5,001 nucleotides of DNA from Jatrophihabitans sp. (lineage in GTDB: Bacteria; Actinomycetota; Actinomycetes; Mycobacteriales; Jatrophihabitantaceae). Location of the stretch: contig JAOPVG010000366.1 in the NCBI GenBank assembly GCA_025966255.1, positions 1-5,001 on the forward strand, in the 5' to 3' direction. Made by a program: the position numbers and the translations under genes. Below are positions 1-5,001 of this stretch, piece by piece. Position 1 is the first letter of the stretch, and each line of letters opens with the position of its first letter. The notes under the pieces were generated by a model. That model was not told the origin of the DNA. It saw only the letters and a list, made by a program, of their open reading frames with translations, and searched no databases.

Positions 1-346
1 CGCGGGTGTTCAGCACGCCGCGGCGGGTCGGTTCGCTGCCGAGGATCACGTTCTCGAGCACGGTGAGGTTGTCGGCGAGCATGAAGTGCTGGTGCACCAT
101 GCCGATGCCGGCCGCGATGGCGTCCGAAGGCGAGGAGAAGGAGACTTGGACGCCGTCGACGCTGATCGTGCCCTCATCCGGCTTGTGCATGCCGTAGAGC
201 GTCTTCATCAACGTGGACTTGCCGGCACCGTTCTCACCGACGACGGCGTGGACCTCGCCGCGCCGGACGACGATGTCGATGTCGTGGTTCGCGACGACGC
301 CGGGAAAGCGTTTGGTGATGCCATGTAACTCCACGGCAGGCGGCAC
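1..346 (-). CDS. Nucleoside-type ABC transporter ATP-binding protein, N-terminal part (3' end beyond window)
   Basis: This is the cytoplasmic ATPase of an ABC importer of the BMP-associated (nucleoside, YufO/NupO-like) or simple-sugar class. About 115 residues are visible. From a GTG at 346 they begin [20 protein letters not shown], the usual opening of this family. The Walker A motif GENGAGKST lies at residues 37-45 and the Q-loop GMVHQHFML at about 82-90. These are followed by the family-typical [10 protein letters not shown]. The signature motif, Walker B and the second ATPase half (these proteins are usually about 500 residues with two nucleotide-binding domains) lie beyond the left edge. 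It sits 165 bases downstream of the BMP lipoprotein gene on the same strand, which supports the nucleoside assignment over sugar uptake. The start is uncertain. GTG codons at 346 and 334 have no good ribosome-binding site, whereas an in-frame ATA at 377-379 is preceded by GGAG at 8-nt spacing. Family assignment is secure; the exact substrate is inferred. Confidence 0.9.
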   Translation of the reverse strand, partial: MPPAVELHGITKRFPGVVANHDIDIVVRRGEVHAVVGENGAGKSTLMKTLYGMHKPDEGTISVDGVQVSFSSPSDAIAAGIGMVHQHFMLADNLTVLENVILGSEPTRRGVLNTR

Positions 347-413
347 CGCGGGCTCGGTCGGGGTGCTTGCGGCGACTATGACGCACGCTCCAGCAGAGTA
401 TGGGCAGGACGGT

Positions 414-473
414 GGGCCGTGAATGCCACACGGCCCGAGAAGCACGCTATACCGCGCCTCCCGGGCCGTGTGG
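414..473 (-). promoter_or_regulatory. Candidate attenuator-like element with two mutually exclusive stems
   Basis: Three segments in the spacer between the lipoprotein and ATPase genes are mutually complementary. In transcript order, arm A (473-462, CCACACGGCCCG) pairs perfectly over 12 bp with arm B (437-426, CGGGCCGTGTGG), leaving a 24-nt loop. The central 8 bases of arm B can instead pair with arm C (421-414, CACGGCCC) across a 7-nt loop. The A:B and B:C stems cannot coexist. No U-tract follows either stem. The complementarity is directly visible; a role in partial termination, mRNA protection or regulated readthrough into the ATPase gene is inference. Confidence 0.4.
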
Positions 474-479
474 TGGCTG

Positions 480-500
480 CCCGCGGTGAATTACCGCGGG
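480..500 (-). terminator. Hairpin after the BMP lipoprotein gene (U-less terminator or mRNA-stabilising stem)
   Basis: A perfect 8-bp inverted repeat, arms 480-487 and 493-500 (cccgcggt / accgcggg) around a 5-nt loop, begins 11 nt after the lipoprotein stop codon. It is very GC-rich and lacks a following T-run on the transcribed strand, as is common in actinobacteria. Because the ATPase gene of the same system follows, it more likely causes partial termination or protects the 3' end of the lipoprotein mRNA than ends the operon completely. Confidence 0.45.
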
Positions 501-511
501 TCGCCATCACG

Positions 512-1612
512 TCACGGGGTCTCGGGGACCTTGATCGTGCCCGCGATGATCTTCGCCTTGAACTCGTCGATCTTGGCCTGGTACGGCTTGATCTTCGGGT
601 TCGACGTCGCGTAACCGACGCCGTTGTCCTTCAGGCTGAACCGGGTGAAACCGGCCTTGAACTTGCCGTTCGCGTCGTTGACGATGAAGTTGTCGACTGC
701 GGTGTCGACACCCTTCAACGCGGAGGTCAGGATCAGCGGCTTCTGTGCGGCCGTGGCACCCAGGTACTGGTCGGAGTCGACGCCGATCGCCAGCTTGTTC
801 TTGGCCACGGCGGCCTGGAACAGACCACTGCCGGAGCCGCCTGCGGCGTGGTAGACGACATCCGCGCCGTTGTCGTACTGACCGCCGGCGATGACCTTGG
901 CCTTGGCCGGGTCGTTGAAGCCGGAGAAGTCAGGCGCCTGCGAGATGTAGGCGACCTGCACCTTGATCTTCGGGTCCACCGCGTGCGCGCCGGCGACATA
1001 GCCGGCCTGGAACTTCTGGATCAGCGGGGTGTTCACGCCCCCGATGAAGCCGAGGTTCTTGGTCTTCGTGGCCAGTGCCGCAGCGACGCCGACGAGGTAG
1101 GAGCTCTCGTTCTCCGAGAACACCAGACCCTCGACATTGGGCGCCTTGATGGTGTTGTCGTCGACGATCGCGAAGTTCACCTTCGGGTACAGCGGGGCGA
1201 CCTTCTTCAGCGCCGTCGCGTAGGCGAAGCCGACGGCCACGATCGGGTTATAACCGGTCTGGGCCAGGAGCGTGAGTCGGTCGGTCTTCTGCGCGTCACT
1301 CTCGCCCTGAACCGCCGACAGTTCCTTGGTGGCGATCTTGAGGCTCGCCTTGGCCTTCTCCAGTCCGGCCGCGGCCAGGTCGTTGAACGACTTGTCGCCG
1401 CGTCCGCCGACGTCGTAGGCCAGACCGACCTTGACGGTCTTGGTCGGCGTCCCGCCGCCCGACGACGAACCGCCGCCGGCCGGAGTGGCGCCCGAGCTAG
1501 TGGTGCTGCCGCCGCTGCTGCCGCATGCCGCGAGCGCCAGCGCGGCGCTCACCGCGAGGACTCCCAGCTTCGTCCCACGCAAAGCGCGCAAGATCGATCC
1601 CCTCACTCTCAT
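512..1612 (-). CDS. BMP family (PnrA-like) ABC transporter substrate-binding lipoprotein
   Basis: This is an extracytoplasmic, lipid-anchored binding protein for an ABC importer. Proteins of this Bmp/PnrA/Med family bind purine and other nucleosides. The 366 residues start with a basic N-terminus, a hydrophobic segment at about 15-28 and a lipobox ending at Cys30 (LALAAC). A low-complexity Ser/Gly/Thr/Pro tether runs over about 31-58, then the mature domain begins with KVGLAYDVGG. Family hallmarks are GDKSFND (72-78), which carries the ligand-stacking aromatic and polar side chains, the Gly-rich HAAGGSGSG (255-263), VDSDQ (278-282) and SALK (297-300). These match the ligand-pocket segments of PnrA by recall, not by alignment. 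Length is normal for the family. The ATG at 1612 is preceded by AGGGA at a 5-nt spacing, and the signal peptide begins directly there, so the start is well supported. The same-strand ATPase gene follows after a structured 165-nt spacer. The exact ligand is inferred. Confidence 0.95.
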   Translation of the reverse strand: MRVRGSILRALRGTKLGVLAVSAALALAACGSSGGSTTSSGATPAGGGSSSGGGTPTKTVKVGLAYDVGGRGDKSFNDLAAAGLEKAKASLKIATKELSAVQGESDAQKTDRLTLLAQTGYNPIVAVGFAYATALKKVAPLYPKVNFAIVDDNTIKAPNVEGLVFSENESSYLVGVAAALATKTKNLGFIGGVNTPLIQKFQAGYVAGAHAVDPKIKVQVAYISQAPDFSGFNDPAKAKVIAGGQYDNGADVVYHAAGGSGSGLFQAAVAKNKLAIGVDSDQYLGATAAQKPLILTSALKGVDTAVDNFIVNDANGKFKAGFTRFSLKDNGVGYATSNPKIKPYQAKIDEFKAKIIAGTIKVPETP

Positions 1613-1617
1613 GTGGA

Positions 1618-1622
1618 TCCCT
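1618..1622 (-). promoter_or_regulatory. Ribosome-binding site of the BMP lipoprotein gene
   Basis: AGGGA on the minus strand lies 5 nt before the ATG at 1612. It supports this ATG over the downstream in-frame GTG (codon 3) and TTG (codon 8), which would shorten the basic N-terminus of the signal peptide. Confidence 0.6.
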
Positions 1623-1632
1623 GTCCGGCCTG

Positions 1633-1644
1633 CCCCGATCGGGG
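1633..1644. promoter_or_regulatory. 12-bp perfect palindrome ccccgatcgggg upstream of the BMP gene (operator candidate)
   Basis: The sequence reads identically on both strands over 12 bases and ends 20 bases before the BMP start codon. In RNA it would give only a 4-bp stem with a 4-base loop, so a dimeric repressor operator is at least as plausible as a hairpin. No known operator consensus is recognised, and GC-rich palindromes of this size can occur by chance. Confidence 0.3.
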
Positions 1645-1680
1645 AGTTGCCGTCCAGAGCTGTGCCTGGTGATGCCGCGT

Positions 1681-1710
1681 ACCGTAATCCCTCCCGGCGG
1701 GCGACCGTAA
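1681..1710 (-). promoter_or_regulatory. Tandem TTACGGT repeat; candidate promoter/activator-binding region of the BMP gene
   Basis: Two exact copies of TTACGGT on the minus strand (1710-1704 and 1687-1681) start 23 bp apart, so the TACGGT hexamers are separated by exactly 17 bp. The downstream TACGGT fits the TAnnnT form of a -10 box; transcription would then start near 1674, giving a leader of roughly 60 nt. No good TTGACA-like -35 precedes it: that position is occupied by the other TACGGT copy, itself within a 6-bp inverted repeat (cgggcg 1698-1703 / cgcccg 1712-1717). The repeats are visible; promoter activity is inferred. Confidence 0.3.
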
Positions 1711-1740
1711 CCGCCCGGCCAGTCGAAATCAGATCGTTGC

Positions 1741-1793
1741 CGGAATCGGGACCAGGTCCGGGGGGCGCGGACGGGGCGAAGCGTCCGATTTCG
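1741..1793. repeat. Nested inverted repeats in the rhamnosidase-BMP gap
   Basis: Segment 1741-1749 (cggaatcgg) is complementary to 1785-1793 (ccgatttcg) at 8 of 9 positions. Between them, gtccg at 1756-1760 can pair with cggac at 1768-1772. Alternatively cggacg (1768-1773) can pair with cgtccg (1782-1787) across an 8-base loop, which competes with both other stems. This may be the terminator of the rhamnosidase transcript or chance pairing in GC-rich DNA. No T-run follows on the minus strand. Confidence 0.3.
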
Positions 1794-1876
1794 GGGCTTT
1801 GTGATCTTGCGTCGGGCCGTGGTTGCTGGTGCTCGACCGGGCCGCACGATTCAGGGCGCGTATCCCGCGAATTCGA

Positions 1877-4800
1877 TCACGCGGCTGTATCCGTGGTCGT
1901 TGGAGTCGGAGGCATCGTGGCCCGGAACTCGTAGGTGCCGGATCCCACCTGGCGGTCCGGCTGACCGGGCAGCCGCACGGTCGCCGTCGATCCGACCGGC
2001 ACCGTCACGTCCAAACGCACCGATCGGCCCGAGCGAACCCATTCGGTGCGCACGCTGCCGTTGGGCGTCTCGTACCTGCCACTCACCTGCGTCAGGTCGC
2101 CGACGATGGCGGGCGCGATCACCAGCCTTTCGAACCCGGCCGAGTCGTCGGCCTGCGCGATGCCGGCGAGACCGGAGGTGAACCACTTGTCGATCGCGCC
2201 GAGCATGAAGTGGTTCTGGGAGCCGGAGCCGTCCCAGAATTCGGTCAACGACGTCGCGCCGCGGGCCAGCATGGCGCCGTAGCTCGGCTCGGTTGTCTGC
2301 GTGGCGATCTGGTAGATCACCTCGCTGCGGCCTGCGGCGAAGAGCACGTCGAACAGCGACGGCAGCCCGATCTCGCCGAGGTTGAGGTGGTAGCCGTTGC
2401 CCTGCAGATTCGCGACGAGATGGTCGAGCACCGCCGCCCGCTCGCTGTCCGGAACGGCGCCCATGTCCAGCGCCAAGGCGTCGCTGCACTGCGAACCGGT
2501 CGCGTAGGTGTGGTGCGCGGCGTCGAAGTACTTGGCGTGGAACGCGGCCCGGATGTCGGCGACGAGCTGCGTGTACGTCGCCTCGTCCGCCGACCTGCCC
2601 AGCACACCGGCGATCTGGCGCAGACCGTCGACGGCCCGCAGATAGCCGTAGGTGGCGGTGACTCCGGTCGGCGTCGTGGCGTTGATCGTCGCCCAGTCCC
2701 CGAGGCCGTAGTCGAGCAGGTGGCCCGTGGCCTTGGTGCCGAGGTAGTCCACGTAACGCTGCATGTTCGGGTAGAACGTGTCCAGCAGGTCGCGGTCGCC
2801 GTACGCGCGGTAGAGCGACCACGGCACGAGCACCACGGCGTTGCCCCAGTTCGGGTCGTCGCGGAAGCCCCCACCGAACACGGTGTACTCCGGTGCGATG
2901 TCCGGCACGAGGCCGTTGTCGAGCTGGGCGTCGGCCATCGCCTGGACGACGTCGTGCCCGTACGCGGCGATGTCGTAGTTGCGGGTCACCGTGTCGAAGA
3001 CGAGGTGGTCCTCCTCCATCCAGCCGAGCTTCTCCCGCGTCGGGCAGTCGGTGAGGACGGAGAACATGTTGCCTTGCGTGGCGCGGTCGATGATGCGGTG
3101 AATGGAGTTGATCAGTTCGTTCGAGCAGCTGAACGTGCCGGCCGACTCGTTCGCCGCGCGCAGGACGGTGGCGCTGATCGTGTCGTTTGTCGGGGCGGAC
3201 GGCAGGCCTTCGACCTGCAGGTAGCGGAAGCCGTGGTAGAGGAACTCCGGATGCCACGTCTCGGTCCCGCCACCGCGCAGCGTGTACACGTCGTAGATCG
3301 GACTGCCGGTGCTCGCGTAGTCGATCGTGCCGTCGGCGTGCAGCAGTTCGGCCGGCCGCATGGTGATCTTCGTACCGGCCGGGCCGCGCACCGTGAGGTG
3401 CTGCCAGCCGGCGATGTTGGTCCCGAGGTCGAACACGTAGATCCCGGGCTTGGGCTGGGTGACCCGCTTCGTCGTGACCCGCTCGACGCCCTCGACCGCA
3501 GGGCCGGAGCGGGCGGTGAGCACGGTCGTCGCCGCCGGTGCGGAGGACGCGATCGCGGGCTGCCAACCGGAAAGGTCGGCGCCCGGCGCGTCCCAACCGA
3601 TGGGCAGCCGCCGCGCGTCGTAGTCCTCGCCGCCGTACCAGTTGGCGAACGTCGTCGGCCCGTCCGTCGTGCGCCATGTCGGGTCGGTTGCCACGGTGTG
3701 TCGCGACCCGTCCGAGTAGGTGATCTCCAGCTGGGCCAGCAGTTTCGGCGGGCCGATGCGGGCGTTGAACTTCGCGTACCGCGAGCTGTAGGTGAGCGTG
3801 TCGTAGATGCCGGTGCCGACACTGACGCCGATCGCGTTCGCGCCGCGGCGCAGCAGATCGGTGACGTCGACGGTGGCGTAGTCCAGGTGCCGCTCGTAGG
3901 TGGTGTTGCCGGGCTCGAGCACGGCATTGCTCGTCGGCCGGCCGTTGATCGTCGCGGAGTACACGCCGAGCCCGGTGATGTAGAGGCGGGCGTGCGACAC
4001 GTTCTTGGTGAGGTCGAACTGCTTGGCGAAGACGGGCAGCGCCGTGGGGGTCGGCGCCGGCTCCGGCGGCGCCTGCCCGCTGACCGTCGCGGCCACGGCG
4101 AACGGCCCGGTCGCCGCAACCGCCGTCTGCACGGTGAAGTCGACCGGGAAGTTCGGCGTCCGGCCGTCGGGCGTCTGCACGTCGGTACGCGGGTAGACAA
4201 CGACGCGGTCGAACGTCTGCACCGAGCCGAGGTCGATGGTCACCAGGATCGGCGCGGCCGATACATCCTGCCCGTGGTGCTCGAGGCTGGTGAAGCCGAT
4301 CGGCGGCGTGTCTCCGGACGTCTTGCCGTCGGTGAGGTACTCCGGCTCCCAGGCTCCAGGGGCGGAGTAGACATCGGTGCACGTCACCGCTTTGTGCAGC
4401 GCCAGGTCAACGTCCGGGTTCGCGGAGTTGACGACCTGGATCTCGGCCAACTGCAGCCGCGACACGGGATCGGGCCAGCCTTCCTTCAGCGGCAGGCCGA
4501 GCTTGGTCACCGACAGTCGAACGAAGCGCGCCGGCTGGGCCGCGACCGTGATGGTGGCCGGCGGGGTGGGCGTGCCGAGCGCGTCCCAGCCCGGATTGCC
4601 GATCCACGCCGCGGTCCAGTCGGTGGGCGCGAGCAATCCGATCTCGAAGACACTCACCGGACTCCACGCCGAAGCGCGGTGGCCCTCGTCCCACACCCGC
4701 ACTTGCCAGAACGCCTGCGTGCGCGACGACAGCGCCCGTCCGCCGTAGGCGATCTGGCTACTCGCCGACGATGTGACGCGCCCGGTGTCCCACAGGTCGG

Positions 4801-5001
4801 CCCGTCCGCCCCGCAGCCGGGCGGCACTGCTCGCCACCCGGAGCTGATAGGCGGTCTGGCGACGTTGGAGTCCGGCCCCGGTGAGCTGCCACGACAGCTG
4901 CGGCCGCGGCGACTGGATGCCGATCGGATCGCGAACGGCTCCGGCCCGCAGCCGGCCGACCCGCAGTGGATCGCCGCGCCCGTCCGCCCACGCCGGGCCG
5001 G
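1877..5001 (-). CDS. Family 78 glycoside hydrolase (alpha-L-rhamnosidase) with inserted discoidin-like domain; N-terminus beyond window
   Basis: It hydrolyses terminal alpha-L-rhamnose from glycosides or polysaccharides by an inverting mechanism. The frame is open to the right edge; 1040 residues are visible, numbered here from the edge. Order: a fibronectin-like N-terminal domain (DPIGIQSPRPQLSWQL through RTQAFWQVRVWD, about 22-130); a discoidin-like insertion (about 148-312) ending in a Pro/Thr-rich linker; the Bac_rhamnosid_N beta domain (about 320-485, with YGGEDYDAR); the concanavalin-like domain (about 504-598); the (alpha/alpha)6 catalytic barrel (about 615-945); and a C-terminal beta domain (to about 1020). 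The likely general acid is Glu656 in DCPTREKLGW (nt 3020-3049), and the likely base is Glu920 in TEFWD (nt 2231-2245), followed by SQNHFMLGAI. GDWA (767-770) is also typical. Both catalytic motifs are intact, so it should be active. The discoidin segment suggests an extracellular enzyme, but any signal peptide lies outside the window. Continuity of the frame past the GTG at 4837 into conserved sequence shows that GTG is not the start. Confidence 0.95.
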   Translation of the reverse strand, partial: GPAWADGRGDPLRVGRLRAGAVRDPIGIQSPRPQLSWQLTGAGLQRRQTAYQLRVASSAARLRGGRADLWDTGRVTSSASSQIAYGGRALSSRTQAFWQVRVWDEGHRASAWSPVSVFEIGLLAPTDWTAAWIGNPGWDALGTPTPPATITVAAQPARFVRLSVTKLGLPLKEGWPDPVSRLQLAEIQVVNSANPDVDLALHKAVTCTDVYSAPGAWEPEYLTDGKTSGDTPPIGFTSLEHHGQDVSAAPILVTIDLGSVQTFDRVVVYPRTDVQTPDGRTPNFPVDFTVQTAVAATGPFAVAATVSGQAPPEPAPTPTALPVFAKQFDLTKNVSHARLYITGLGVYSATINGRPTSNAVLEPGNTTYERHLDYATVDVTDLLRRGANAIGVSVGTGIYDTLTYSSRYAKFNARIGPPKLLAQLEITYSDGSRHTVATDPTWRTTDGPTTFANWYGGEDYDARRLPIGWDAPGADLSGWQPAIASSAPAATTVLTARSGPAVEGVERVTTKRVTQPKPGIYVFDLGTNIAGWQHLTVRGPAGTKITMRPAELLHADGTIDYASTGSPIYDVYTLRGGGTETWHPEFLYHGFRYLQVEGLPSAPTNDTISATVLRAANESAGTFSCSNELINSIHRIIDRATQGNMFSVLTDCPTREKLGWMEEDHLVFDTVTRNYDIAAYGHDVVQAMADAQLDNGLVPDIAPEYTVFGGGFRDDPNWGNAVVLVPWSLYRAYGDRDLLDTFYPNMQRYVDYLGTKATGHLLDYGLGDWATINATTPTGVTATYGYLRAVDGLRQIAGVLGRSADEATYTQLVADIRAAFHAKYFDAAHHTYATGSQCSDALALDMGAVPDSERAAVLDHLVANLQGNGYHLNLGEIGLPSLFDVLFAAGRSEVIYQIATQTTEPSYGAMLARGATSLTEFWDGSGSQNHFMLGAIDKWFTSGLAGIAQADDSAGFERLVIAPAIVGDLTQVSGRYETPNGSVRTEWVRSGRSVRLDVTVPVGSTATVRLPGQPDRQVGSGTYEFRATMPPTPTTTDTAA

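Larger units (their letters stand above)
1613..1876 (-). other. 264-base intergenic region between rhamnosidase and BMP genes; likely holds the BMP promoter
   Basis: No reading frame here looks like a gene; the ORFs that cross it are antisense or out-of-frame extensions from the flanking genes. The gap is long for an operon internal spacer, so the BMP gene probably has its own promoter. From the rhamnosidase stop toward the BMP start it holds an 8-bp palindrome cgaattcg (1868-1875) next to the stop, nested inverted repeats (1741-1793), two TTACGGT copies (1681-1710), a 12-bp palindrome (1633-1644) and the ribosome-binding site. No intrinsic terminator with a T-run was found after the rhamnosidase. 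Confidence 0.6.

Noticed and set aside
419..1672. 417-codon open frame on the plus strand antisense to the BMP lipoprotein gene
   Set aside because: Its composition is dominated by Arg, Val, Leu, Asp and Gly with no family motif, and it is fully explained by the codon bias of the BMP gene on the other strand.
1613..1876. Known purine riboswitch ahead of the nucleoside transporter
   Set aside because: The conserved loop and junction bases of the purine riboswitch class were not recognised, and the stems present do not form its three-way junction.
1431..1934. Plus-strand frame spanning the BMP upstream region, as a possible divergent small gene
   Set aside because: It starts antisense inside the BMP linker and ends inside the rhamnosidase, with no ribosome-binding site, no conserved motif and Pro/Arg-rich shadow composition.
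3112..4200. 362-codon minus-strand frame within the rhamnosidase
   Set aside because: It is a Ser/Arg/Pro/Thr-rich low-complexity translation characteristic of an out-of-frame reading of GC-rich coding DNA.
1851..4382. 843-codon open frame on the minus strand overlapping the rhamnosidase in another frame
   Set aside because: Its translation is rich in Arg, Ala, Gly, Pro and His with no recognisable domain, while the overlapping frame encodes an intact GH78 protein. It is a high-GC shadow frame.
1877..4837. GTG at 4837 as the true rhamnosidase start
   Set aside because: The frame stays open upstream to the window edge and encodes conserved family sequence (DPIGIQSPRPQLSWQL...QTAYQLRVASS), so the real start lies outside the window.
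1..5001. CRISPR array, insertion sequence, tRNA or rRNA genes
   Set aside because: No regularly spaced repeats, transposase-like frames, terminal repeats with target duplications, or cloverleaf/rRNA-like segments were seen on either strand.

Overview
The window reads as chromosomal DNA of a high-GC Gram-positive bacterium, most likely an actinomycete. The basis is strong G/C bias at third codon positions, a long low-complexity Ser/Gly linker after the lipoprotein cysteine, GTG starts, and long antisense shadow ORFs typical of such genomes. The genus is not determinable from the sequence. All three real genes are on the minus strand, so biological order runs from the right edge to the left edge.

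Right and centre (1877-5001): most of a large family 78 glycoside hydrolase (alpha-L-rhamnosidase type), cut at its N-terminus by the window edge. It has the usual multi-domain order, both catalytic motifs, and an inserted discoidin-like (F5/8 type C / CBM32-like) segment whose strands appear in circularly permuted order.

Middle gap (1613-1876): 264 bases without a convincing gene. It must hold the end of the rhamnosidase transcript and probably the promoter of the next gene. It contains a tandem TTACGGT repeat with 23-bp periodicity, a perfect 12-bp palindrome just ahead of the next start codon, and a nested set of inverted repeats.

Left (512-1612 and 1-346): a BMP/PnrA-family substrate-binding lipoprotein followed by the start of its ABC transporter ATPase. 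This is the standard opening of a nucleoside (purine/pyrimidine) uptake operon: the lipoprotein captures the ligand outside the membrane and the ATPase powers transport through two permeases expected beyond the left edge. The 165-base spacer between them holds a perfect 8-bp hairpin directly after the lipoprotein stop. Next comes a three-arm set of complementary segments that can form two mutually exclusive stems, an attenuator-like topology that could set the lipoprotein:transporter ratio. The ATPase may start at a rare ATA codon.

The genes are of known families. The most interesting items are the RNA-structure candidates between the transporter genes, the permuted discoidin insertion and the ATPase start. 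No clearly new defence or mobile system is visible.
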